Below, piece after piece: positions 53,677 through 60,344 of a DNA stretch of 64,000 nt. This stretch comes from Palleronia sediminis. Its GTDB lineage: Bacteria; Pseudomonadota; Alphaproteobacteria; Rhodobacterales; Rhodobacteraceae. The stretch covers positions 248,001 to 312,000 of the forward strand of contig NZ_SNAA01000001.1 in assembly GCF_004358695.1 (NCBI RefSeq), written 5' to 3'. Position 1 is the stretch's first letter; every line of letters starts with the position of its first letter. Under the pieces are notes generated by a model. That model saw nothing but the letters and a program-made list of their open reading frames with translations. It was not told the origin of the DNA and did no database searches. A program made the position numbers and the translations under genes.

Positions 53677-54278
53677 GCCGGCCGCTCATCGCCATCCTGC
53701 GCGGCATCGCGCCCGCCGAGGCGGCCCCGGTGGCCGCGGCGCTGATCGCCGCCGGCATCACCCGCATCGAGGTTCCGCTGAACTCGCCCGACCCGCTGGA
53801 CAGCATCGCGGCCATGGCGCAGGCCCATGGCGACCGCGCGCAGATCGGGGCGGGCACGGTCCTGTCGCCCGCGCAGGTCGCGCAGGTCGCGGATGCGGGC
53901 GGGCGGCTGATCGTGTCGCCCGATTGCGACGCCCGCGTGATCGCGGCCACGCTCGAGGCCGGGCTCGTCAGCCTGCCCGGCGCGCTCACCCCGACCGAGT
54001 GTTTCGCCGCGCTCAAGGCCGGGGCCACCGCGCTCAAGATCTTTCCCGCCTTTCGCATGGGGCAGGACGGGCTGCGCGCCCTGTGCGCGGTGCTGCCGCC
54101 TGGAACCGCGCTTTACATGGTGGGCGGGGTCGAGCCGCCCGACTTCGCCGCGTGGCGCGCGGCGGGCGCCACGGGTTTCGGGCTGGGCGGCGCACTCTAC
54201 CGGCCCGGCGACGCGCCTGAAACGGTGGCCGCCCGCGCGGCGCGCGTCGTTGCCGCCTGGGACGCGGTCGCCCCGTGA
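53673..54278 (+). CDS. dgoA: 2-dehydro-3-deoxy-6-phosphogalactonate aldolase
   Basis: The 201-residue class I aldolase splits 2-keto-3-deoxy-6-phosphogalactonate to pyruvate and glyceraldehyde 3-phosphate. It has the KDPG-aldolase fold motifs [34 protein letters not shown] and the Schiff-base Lys in [13 protein letters not shown]. It is coupled to dgoK before it and to the SMP-30 gene after it (GTGA). Its product feeds lower glycolysis. Confidence 0.93.
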   Translation: MSRPLIAILRGIAPAEAAPVAAALIAAGITRIEVPLNSPDPLDSIAAMAQAHGDRAQIGAGTVLSPAQVAQVADAGGRLIVSPDCDARVIAATLEAGLVSLPGALTPTECFAALKAGATALKIFPAFRMGQDGLRALCAVLPPGTALYMVGGVEPPDFAAWRAAGATGFGLGGALYRPGDAPETVAARAARVVAAWDAVAP

Positions 54279-55138
54279 GCGTCGCGCGCACCTTCGACGC
54301 GACGCGCTGCCTGCTGGGCGAAGGCGCGTTCTGGCACCCCGTCCGGGCGCGGTTCATGTGGTTCGACATCCTGTCGATGCGGCTTATGTCGCGCGAGGCG
54401 GGGCAGACGCGGATATGGAGCTTTAACAGCTTTGCCTCGGCCATGGGCTGGGTGGATCGCGACCGGGTGATCGTGGCGACCGCGACGGATCTGCGGCTGC
54501 TCGATCTCGAGACAGGCACGCAGGAACCGCTCTGCCCGCTCGAGGCCGACGATCCGGCAAGCCGGTCCAATGACGGGCGGGCCGATCCGCATGGCGGGTT
54601 CTGGTGCTCGACCATGCGCATCGGGGACGATGGCGGCGCGGGCGCGATCTATCGCTATTTCCGGGGGCAACTGACCCGGCTGCGCGATGGCATCGCCATC
54701 GCCAACGCGATCTGTTTCGCGCCTTCGGGGCGGGTGGCCTATTTCACCGATACGCCGACGCGGCAGGTCATGCGCTGGCGGCTCGACGCCGAGGGCTGGC
54801 CCCTGGGCGAGCCCGAGCCGCTGATCGACCTGCGCCCGGCGGGCGTGAACCCCGACGGCATGGTGACGGATGCGGCCGGCAACCTGTGGCTGGCGCTGTG
54901 GGGTTCGGGGCGGGTGGCGGTGTTCTCGTCCGAGGGGCGCCAGTGCGGTTCGCATCCCCTGCCCGCGGCGCAGTCGAGCTGCCCGGTCTTTGGCGGACCG
55001 GGCTATACCACGCTGCTCGTCACCTCGGCGGCGGCCGAGCTGTCGCAGCCCGACCTGACCCGCAACGCGGCGCATGGCCGGACCTTCGCACTGCGCGGAC
55101 TGGGCCCCGGCCGCCCAGAGCCGCGGGTGATCCTCTAG
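54275..55138 (+). CDS. SMP-30/gluconolactonase family sugar lactonase
   Basis: The 287-residue six-bladed beta-propeller has the metal-site residues E ([10 protein letters not shown]), N ([10 protein letters not shown]) and D ([20 protein letters not shown]). It starts at GTG 54275, overlapping the dgoA stop. Context makes it a lactonase for galactono- or a related sugar lactone, generating the acid upstream of dgoK and dgoA. No galactonate dehydratase or dehydrogenase is in the window. Confidence 0.88.
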   Translation: MSVARTFDATRCLLGEGAFWHPVRARFMWFDILSMRLMSREAGQTRIWSFNSFASAMGWVDRDRVIVATATDLRLLDLETGTQEPLCPLEADDPASRSNDGRADPHGGFWCSTMRIGDDGGAGAIYRYFRGQLTRLRDGIAIANAICFAPSGRVAYFTDTPTRQVMRWRLDAEGWPLGEPEPLIDLRPAGVNPDGMVTDAAGNLWLALWGSGRVAVFSSEGRQCGSHPLPAAQSSCPVFGGPGYTTLLVTSAAAELSQPDLTRNAAHGRTFALRGLGPGRPEPRVIL

Positions 55139-55162
55139 CGCCGGGGGTTTCGGGCGGACGCC

Positions 55163-55912
55163 TCAGCCGCCGGGTCGGATCAGCGACCACCCCGCCTTGC
55201 CCAGCAAGAGCAGCGACAGCACCAGCAGCAAGAGCTCGATGACGCGGCGATACTGGTCGTCCGAAAGCCTGCCCGTCACCACCCGCCCCGCAAAGGTGCC
55301 CGCGATCCCCGAGACGACCAGCAAGGCCGTCAGCCGCAGATCCAGCGCGTCGAGCTGACCCAGCGCCCAGTAGCCGGGCAGCTTGGCGAGGTTGCCGATG
55401 GCAAAGGCAATGGCGATGGTGCCCGCGAAGGTCAGCCGCCCGAGTTGCTGCGGCATCAGGTAGGCCTGCGCGGGCGGCGACCCGGAATGGGTGATGAAGG
55501 ACGCGATCCCCGTCAGCACCCCCCAGAACAGCCCCGGCCCCACGGCCGCGCCGGCCTGTGCGTCGGGCGCGCGGGCCGTCCAGCGGCGCGCGACATACCA
55601 AAGCCCGATGCCCCCCGTCACCGCCAGCAGCGCCCATTCGGGGGTGAAGGGGATGACCAGCGTGGCGATCACGGTCCCGGCAAGCATCCCCGGCACGAGG
55701 ATGGCAAGGTTGCGCCCCGACCAATGCCGCCGGTAGAGCCAGACCCCCACCCAGTCGGTGACGATATAGACCGGCAGCAGGACCGCGGCGGCCTGCACCG
55801 GGTTCATCATCAGCGCGAGCGCGGGAACGGTCAGCGCCGCGGCCGCGGCCAGCCCGCCCTTGGACATGCCGACGACGAACGCGGCCAGAAGGAGCGGGAT
55901 CAGATGCTCCAC
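55163..55912 (-). CDS. TSUP (TauE/SafE) family permease
   Basis: The 249-residue product has eight hydrophobic helices in the two-repeat TSUP layout: an N-terminal MEHLIPLLLAAFVVGMSKGG and the C-terminal repeat ITHSGSPPAQAYLMPQQLGR. Family members export or import sulfonates, sulfite or small organosulfur anions. The substrate is unknown. It lies 72 bp downstream of rpoH on the same strand. Confidence 0.88.
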   Translation of the reverse strand: MEHLIPLLLAAFVVGMSKGGLAAAAALTVPALALMMNPVQAAAVLLPVYIVTDWVGVWLYRRHWSGRNLAILVPGMLAGTVIATLVIPFTPEWALLAVTGGIGLWYVARRWTARAPDAQAGAAVGPGLFWGVLTGIASFITHSGSPPAQAYLMPQQLGRLTFAGTIAIAFAIGNLAKLPGYWALGQLDALDLRLTALLVVSGIAGTFAGRVVTGRLSDDQYRRVIELLLLVLSLLLLGKAGWSLIRPGG

Positions 55913-55984
55913 GAACGGGTCTCCGGCATCGTCGGCGATCAGGGGCGGGGGACGCGCGCCTCGACCCGCGCGCGCCTCCTTCCG

Positions 55985-56881
55985 TCAGGTCTCTTCCAGC
56001 ATCCCCTTCTGACCTGCAAGCTCGGTCATGCGCTTTTGCAGCTTGTCAAAGGCGCGCACCTCGATCTGGCGGATGCGTTCGCGGCTGACATCGTATTGCC
56101 CCGACAACTCTTCGAGCGTGATCGGCTGGTCGAGCAGCCGCCGCTGCGTCAGGATGTCCTTTTCGCGGTCGTTCAGCACATCCATCGCGTCGGTCAGCAG
56201 GGCACGCCGCGTCTCGAGCTCGTCCCGCTCGGCATAATCGCCGGCCTGGTCGGCGCCCTCGTCCTCGAGCCAGTCCTGCCACTGGGCCGACCCCTCGCCA
56301 TCGTTCGAGATCGTCGCGTTGAGCGAGGCATCCGACCCGGCCATGCGCCGGTTCATCGAGATCACCTCGTCCTCGGTCACGCCGAGATCGTTCGCGATCC
56401 GGGCCACGTTCTCGGGCCGCAGGTCGCCCTCTTCGAGCGCGCCGATCCGGTTCTTGGCCTTGCGCAGGTTGAAGAACAGCTTTTTCTGCGCGCTGGTCGT
56501 GCCGAGTTTCACCAGCGACCAGGATCGCAGGATATATTCCTGGATCGAGGCGCGGATCCACCACATCGCATAGGTCGCTAGGCGGAACCCCTTTTCGGGG
56601 TCGAACCGCTTGACCGCCTGCATCAGGCCGACATTGGCCTCGGATATCACCTCGGCCTGCGGCAACCCGTAGCCGCGATAGCCCATCGCGATCTTGGCGG
56701 CGAGCCGCAGATGGCTCGTCACCAGCCGGTGGGCGGCCTCGGTATCCTCGTGCTCGACCCAGCGCTTGGCCAGCATGTATTCCTCGTCCGGCTCCAGCAT
56801 CGGGAAACGCCGGATTTCCTGCATGTACCTGTTCAGACCCTGTTCCGGGGACGGCGCCGGTAGGTTCGCGTAGCTTGCCAT
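55985..56881 (-). CDS. rpoH: RNA polymerase sigma-32 factor
   Basis: The 298-residue heat-shock sigma factor has region 2 EANVGLMQAVKRFDPEKGFR-LATYAMWWIR, the RpoH box QKKLFFNLRKAKNRIGA and region 4 with helix-turn-helix (ITLEELSGQYDVSRERIRQI). The full family length is present. The ATG at 56881 has GGAGG. Rhodobacterales often have two rpoH genes; only one is in this window. Its promoter region carries a palindrome and an SOS-like box. Confidence 0.95.
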   Translation of the reverse strand: MASYANLPAPSPEQGLNRYMQEIRRFPMLEPDEEYMLAKRWVEHEDTEAAHRLVTSHLRLAAKIAMGYRGYGLPQAEVISEANVGLMQAVKRFDPEKGFRLATYAMWWIRASIQEYILRSWSLVKLGTTSAQKKLFFNLRKAKNRIGALEEGDLRPENVARIANDLGVTEDEVISMNRRMAGSDASLNATISNDGEGSAQWQDWLEDEGADQAGDYAERDELETRRALLTDAMDVLNDREKDILTQRRLLDQPITLEELSGQYDVSRERIRQIEVRAFDKLQKRMTELAGQKGMLEET

Positions 56882-56916
56882 GATCCCTCCAATCGGGGCC
56901 TATTCGGGCCCGTTGC

Positions 56917-56953
56917 ATCCTATGTGGTGAACCGATCGGTTCAGTTCAAGTTC
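56917..56953 (-). promoter_or_regulatory. rpoH promoter region with 16-bp palindrome and GTTC-N7-GTTC box
   Basis: On the minus strand TTGAAC (56949-56944) could be a -35 with CACATA (56926-56921) at 17 bp as -10; CTTGAA with CCACAT also resembles a sigma-32 promoter. The spacer is a perfect 16-bp palindrome, TGAACCGATCGGTTCA (56928-56943). A perfect plus-strand GTTC-N7-GTTC (56939-56953), the alphaproteobacterial LexA pattern, overlaps the -35. The box edge is 58 bp from the rpoH ATG. All roles are inferred. Confidence 0.5.
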
Positions 56954-57019
56954 ACCCTCTCGATCCGTCAATGGGCACCCTGCCCCGGCAGGTCCGCCCG
57001 CGCGACGCTTTGTCGGCAG

Positions 57020-58039
57020 CTACACGCGGTTGTGACGCAGGAGGCTTAGCAAACCGTCAATATCGGGCGGCAAGGGGCATTCGAAATGCATGGCATTTTC
57101 GGTAACGGGATGTTCGAACCCCAGCGTCGCGGCATGCAGCGCCTGTCGCCCGAACCCCGCAAGGGCCGCGCGCACCGGCTCGGGGCCACCCGGCGCGCGG
57201 CGCGCACCGCCATAGACCGGATCGCCGATCAGGGGATGCCCGATATGGCGCATATGCACCCGGATCTGATGCGTGCGCCCGGTCTCGAGCCGGCAGGACA
57301 CCAGCGCGGCCGGGCCAAGCGCCTCTTCGGTGACAAGGCGCGTCACCGCATGCCGCCCCCCCGTGAACGTGACCGCCTGGCGCTGGCGGTCATGGCGATG
57401 GCGGTCGAGCCCCGAGGTGATCTTGATCGTGCCGCCCGGCTCGACCGAAACGCCGCGCGTGCCGCGCAGACGCGCCGATCCGGCATCCGGCACCCCGTGG
57501 CAGATCGCGAGATAGCGCCGCTGCGCCGTGTGGGCCGCGAATTGCGCGGCAAGCCCGTGATGCGCCCGGTCCGTCTTGGCCACGACCAGCAACCCGCTGG
57601 TGTCCTTGTCGATACGATGGACGATGCCGGGCCTGCGTTCGCCGCCGACGCCCGAGAGTCCCTCGCCGAAATGGTGCAGCAGCGCGTTCACCAATGTCCC
57701 GTCGGGCGATCCGGGCGCGGGGTGGACGACCATGCCGGCGGGCTTGTTCACCACGATCAGGTCGTCATCCTCGTGCACCACATCCAGCGCGATCGCCTCG
57801 GGCGCCATGTGGCTGTCGACCTCGTCGGGCACCGCGACGGCGATGATGTCGCCCTCGGCCACGCGCGCGCGCAGATCGGTCAGCATGGCACCGCCCCGGC
57901 TGACCGCCCCGCACTCGATCAGCCGGGCAAGGCGCGAGCGGCTCAGATGGGCGGCCTCTGGCACATCGCGGGCCAGCGCCTTATCAAGGCGGGACGGTGG
58001 ATCGGCCGCGATGACGACGTGAACGAGGGTCTGGGGCAT
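57020..58039 (-). CDS. RluA/RluD-family 23S rRNA pseudouridine synthase
   Basis: The 339-residue enzyme has an N-terminal S4 domain (PSRLDKALARDVPEAAHLSR) and a catalytic domain with the active Asp in GIVHRIDKDTSGLLVVAK. The C-terminal motif is RTHQIRVHMRHIGHPLIGDP. RluD, which targets the helix 69 loop, is the likeliest member because of the S4 domain. The ATG at 58039 shares bases with the divergent start at 58038, so promoters must lie inside the partner gene. Confidence 0.9.
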   Translation of the reverse strand: MPQTLVHVVIAADPPSRLDKALARDVPEAAHLSRSRLARLIECGAVSRGGAMLTDLRARVAEGDIIAVAVPDEVDSHMAPEAIALDVVHEDDDLIVVNKPAGMVVHPAPGSPDGTLVNALLHHFGEGLSGVGGERRPGIVHRIDKDTSGLLVVAKTDRAHHGLAAQFAAHTAQRRYLAICHGVPDAGSARLRGTRGVSVEPGGTIKITSGLDRHRHDRQRQAVTFTGGRHAVTRLVTEEALGPAALVSCRLETGRTHQIRVHMRHIGHPLIGDPVYGGARRAPGGPEPVRAALAGFGRQALHAATLGFEHPVTENAMHFECPLPPDIDGLLSLLRHNRV

Positions 58040-58337
58040 GGACGAACCTCCGGCGGCCGACAGGGGCCTCGTGGCGCTGAAATGGCTGGTGATCGTATTG
58101 ATCGCAACCTCCATCGCGGGGATCGTGGCGATCGTGGCGCTGTTCTGGACGCGCCTGCCGCGCCCCGCGCCCCCCCTGCCCGCCGGCATCGCGCTGCCCG
58201 ATGGCACGCGGGTCGAGGCATTCACCCGCGGCCGCGGATTCCTGGCCGTCGTCACCGATGCGGGCGAGATCCTGATTCTCGACCCTGGGGGACGCCGCGT
58301 GACGCAACGCATCGTCATCGAGACGGACGGGGAGTGA
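58038..58337 (+). CDS. Small membrane-anchored protein (DUF6476-like)
   Basis: The 99-residue product has a short cytosolic start, one helix (VALKWLVIVLIATSIAGIVA) and a periplasmic beta-rich domain of about 60 residues (LPDGTRVEAFTRGRGFLAVV, ILILDPGGRRVTQRIVIE). It resembles a small family found mainly in Rhodobacterales; the DUF number is from memory. The ATG overlaps the divergent rluD-like start (CATG shared), and tRNA-His follows in the opposite direction. Confidence 0.75.
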   Translation: MDEPPAADRGLVALKWLVIVLIATSIAGIVAIVALFWTRLPRPAPPLPAGIALPDGTRVEAFTRGRGFLAVVTDAGEILILDPGGRRVTQRIVIETDGE

Positions 58338-58350
58338 GCGAGGATGGGGG

Positions 58351-58427
58351 TGGTACCACCTCCCCGGCTCGAACGGGGGACCTCCTGATCCACAATCAGG
58401 CGCTCTAACCAACTGAGCTAAGGCGGC
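58351..58427 (-). tRNA. tRNA-His (anticodon GTG)
   Basis: This is a 77-nt cloverleaf on the minus strand. The acceptor GCCGCCT pairs with AGGTGGT, with a G1-U72 ending. The anticodon stem CCTGA/TCAGG encloses TTGTGGA, giving GTG. The T arm is CCCCGTTCGAGCCGGGG, and CCA is encoded at 58351-58353. The discriminator is A73 and no G-1 is encoded, the arrangement known for alphaproteobacterial tRNA-His. Confidence 0.96.
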
Positions 58428-58544
58428 ACTCGGCGCCGATCTAGTCGCTCGCGCGAAACGATGCAACCCCGTCCGCGCCCGCGACTTGCGGCGATTGCGC
58501 CCGCGCGCTAGGCCCTCGGCATCCCCCGCAACGGAGCGTTTCCC

Positions 58545-58742
58545 TTGGGCATCAACGACGAAAGCAACATCGAGGCGAACCTGCAGATCGGACCCACCGA
58601 TGCCGGCATGGTGCGCATCTACGTGGAGGGGCCGGGGCTCGAAGTGCCGATGGATTTCGAGCCCGACGAGGCCGAAGAGATCGCCGAAGAGATTCGCGCC
58701 TCGGCCGCGCGGGCGCGCGCGATCGCGCGCAAGAAACGCTGA
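58545..58742 (+). CDS. Small acidic protein (DUF6324-like)
   Basis: The 65-residue product starts at TTG 58545 with GGAG upstream. It begins MGINDESNIEANLQIGPTDA, has a central EGPGLEVPMDFEPDEAEEIA and ends in a basic helix (ARARAIARKKR). It matches a short family I associate with Rhodobacterales; the DUF number is from memory. Its stop is 4 bp from the convergent mmcB stop. Function unknown. Confidence 0.72.
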   Translation: MGINDESNIEANLQIGPTDAGMVRIYVEGPGLEVPMDFEPDEAEEIAEEIRASAARARAIARKKR

Positions 58743-58746
58743 CGCG

Positions 58747-59211
58747 TCACGAGCCCAGCACCAGGCCCGGATCACGCATCGCCTGAAGCCGCCGCGCCGC
58801 ATGGGTCGCGAATCGCTGCACCATCGCCTTGCGGCGCGAGGGCGGCAGCCGCGCCTCGCAGCCCATGCGCAGGATCTCGGCATCATAGGCATCGGCGACG
58901 ATCAGCCCGCTCGTTTCGGGCAGCAGATCCGTGGGAAACTCGGCATCGACGGCCCAGAAATACCGGTCGCACCATTGCAGATAGCCCTCCCATTTAACGT
59001 CGCCCATGAAATCCGCGCGCGACGACTTGCACTCCACGATCCAGATCTCGCCCTTCGGGCCCAGCGCCATCACATCGACGCGCAGCCCCGGACACGGCAC
59101 CAACTCCTCCACGCAGACAAAGCCGTGCCCGAAAAGGTGGCGCACGACACCACGGGCCAAAAGCTGGCCGGGGCGCGAGCGGATCGCATCCGTCTCAAGG
59201 GTCATACTCAT
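58747..59211 (-). CDS. mmcB: MmcB family DNA repair protein
   Basis: The 154-residue nuclease-fold protein starts MSMTLETDAIRSRPGQLLA. It has a restriction-endonuclease-like core: PGLRVDVMALGPKGEIWIVE-CKSSRADF with the D...E-x-K catalytic pattern, and YLQWCDRYFWAVDAEFP. In Caulobacter mmcB is SOS-inducible and protects against mitomycin C. Either ATG 59211 or 59205 may be the start; the first is given. A one-mismatch LexA box lies 12 bp upstream. Confidence 0.9.
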   Translation of the reverse strand: MSMTLETDAIRSRPGQLLARGVVRHLFGHGFVCVEELVPCPGLRVDVMALGPKGEIWIVECKSSRADFMGDVKWEGYLQWCDRYFWAVDAEFPTDLLPETSGLIVADAYDAEILRMGCEARLPPSRRKAMVQRFATHAARRLQAMRDPGLVLGS

Positions 59212-59222
59212 CCGCAAACTGT

Positions 59223-59237
59223 GAACGAAACATAAAC
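59223..59237 (-). promoter_or_regulatory. LexA-like box upstream of mmcB (one mismatch)
   Basis: The minus strand reads GTTTATGTTTCGTTC, that is GTTT-N7-GTTC, one base off the alphaproteobacterial SOS operator. It lies 12 bp upstream of the mmcB ATG (18 bp from the alternative start). The known SOS control of mmcB in Caulobacter supports the call. Confidence 0.65.
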
Positions 59238-59254
59238 GCGCCGCAAGTTTCTCG

Positions 59255-59275
59255 TCTTCTCTTCGATAAATACCC
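59255..59275 (-). repeat. 3'-end motif copy 8 (upstream of mmcB)
   Basis: The minus strand reads GGGTATTTATCGAAGAGAAG then A, the most divergent copy. The nearest minus-strand gene end upstream is at 59679, about 400 bp away, so if the motif marks 3' ends there may be a longer minus-strand transcript here. Confidence 0.6.
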
Positions 59276-59336
59276 AATTCGTCCGGCGGCTACGGGCGAT
59301 CCGGCCGGGGCGATGCAAAGACCGCGCCGCCACCCC

Positions 59337-59490
59337 TTGTCGCGGGGCACGGGCGGGTCTACCTGTGGTCGCAGGCGGGCACTGCGCTTCTCGTGAAGGG
59401 AGCAATTCCGGTGGCCTTAAGCAATTCCGAGGGAGTTGGCTCTGGTCGGGCCGTGGTCCGGCTACCTGACGCCCACCTGTATATACAGGT
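59337..59490 (+). ncRNA. Candidate structured RNA with own promoter (6S-like?)
   Basis: TTGTCG (59337-59342), 17 bp, TACCTG (59360-59365) is a fair sigma-70 promoter. The predicted RNA starts near 59371 with GCAGGCGGGC, which pairs with GCCCACCTGT at 59471-59480 (one mismatch), closing a structure of about 110 nt. Inside, AGCAATTCCG occurs twice (59401-59410, 59420-59429). A 16-bp palindrome (59475-59490) can form a competing hairpin. The start TCGCAGGCGGGC resembles the E. coli 6S start TTCGCAAGCGGGC, but the RNA is shorter than usual 6S. The rest of 59280-59678 holds no gene that I can support. Confidence 0.4.
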
Positions 59491-59646
59491 CCTCGGGAAT
59501 TCGCGATCCCCACGGTTGTCGTGGTCCCGCCGTTTGCCCATCCCACCGGCAGGTTTGAGCAGGTCGATCTGAAAAGATTTACAGGCGATCCCAACCGTTA
59601 CGGCCAATGCCTCGCGACTGGCTCTCGATCAAACCTGAAAGCGAGG

Positions 59647-59666
59647 CCGCGGCCCAAGGCCGCGAC
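59647..59666 (-). terminator. Possible terminator of the ribE-nusB operon
   Basis: The minus strand shows CGCGGCC-TTG-GGCCGCG about 13 bp past the stop of the small gene at 59679, followed by CTCGCTTTC. The hairpin is strong but the T-run is short. Confidence 0.45.
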
Positions 59667-59678
59667 GCCGTATCCGCG

Positions 59679-59858
59679 TTATTTGCGGTCGGTGCGGATG
59701 CGCACCGGCTTGCGCTCGGGCGTCCGCGCGGCGGCATTGGCGACGAGGAGCAACGACACCACCAGCAGGGAGGCAAAGCCCAGGGTGGCACCGGCCAGCC
59801 CGGCCATGACGGCGAGCGCGGCGGTCAGAAGGGGCAGGATTCGTGTAGCATGTGACAT
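59679..59858 (-). CDS. 59-residue membrane protein at end of nusB operon
   Basis: The ATG at 59858 is preceded by GGAG and opens 59 codons to TAA. The product has two closely spaced hydrophobic stretches (ILPLLTAALAVMAGLAGATL, GFASLLVVSLLLVANAAA) and a basic tail (RTPERKPVRIRTDRK). It starts 18 bp after nusB, so it is the last gene of ribE-ribBA-ribH-nusB. It was found by direct translation because it is short. The family is not recognised. Confidence 0.65.
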   Translation of the reverse strand: MSHATRILPLLTAALAVMAGLAGATLGFASLLVVSLLLVANAAARTPERKPVRIRTDRK

Positions 59859-59876
59859 GGTGACGTCTCCGGGCGA

Positions 59877-60341
59877 TCAGGTCGTGAAGGCCTCGGGTCG
59901 TGCTTGCCGGGCCATATGATCAAGAACGGCATTGACGAATTTCGGTTCCTTGCCCTCGGGAAAGAAGGCCTGCGCGATCCCCACGAACTCGACGATCACG
60001 ACCTTGGGCGGGGTGGGCATCGTCGCCATCTCGGCGCCCGCGGCGCGGAACAGCGCGCGCAATACCGGGTCGATCCGGTCGATCGGCCACTTGGCGACGA
60101 GCGCGCGGTCGGTCATCTGGTCGATGTGGTTCTGGCGCGACACGGCACCTTCGAGCAGGGCGCGGAAATGGTCGACATCGCCCTCGGCCATCTCGCCCTC
60201 TTCGTAGACGGCGCCAAAGCGGTGGGTCTCGAACTCGGCCCGGACGCGGTCGATGGAAAGCTGCGAATGCTCCATCTGGAACAGCGCCTGAACGGCATAA
60301 AGCCGCGCCGCCGATTTCATCTGGCGCTTGTCGCCCGACAT
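59877..60341 (-). CDS. nusB: Transcription antitermination factor NusB
   Basis: NusB works with NusE (S10) on boxA RNA in rRNA antitermination. The 154-residue all-helical product has KSAARLYAVQALFQMEHSQL at the N-terminus, RIDPVLRALFRAAGAEMATM and VVIVEFVGIAQAFFPEGKEP-KFVNAVLDHMAR. It lies 3 bp after ribH; the ribH-nusB pair is conserved in many proteobacteria. Confidence 0.95.
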   Translation of the reverse strand: MSGDKRQMKSAARLYAVQALFQMEHSQLSIDRVRAEFETHRFGAVYEEGEMAEGDVDHFRALLEGAVSRQNHIDQMTDRALVAKWPIDRIDPVLRALFRAAGAEMATMPTPPKVVIVEFVGIAQAFFPEGKEPKFVNAVLDHMARQARPEAFTT

Positions 60342-60344
60342 GGC

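Noticed and set aside
59475-59490. CTGTATATACAG read as an enterobacterial-type LexA box
   Set aside because: The spacing is CTGT-N4-ACAG rather than CTGT-N8-ACAG, and alphaproteobacterial LexA uses GTTC-N7-GTTC.
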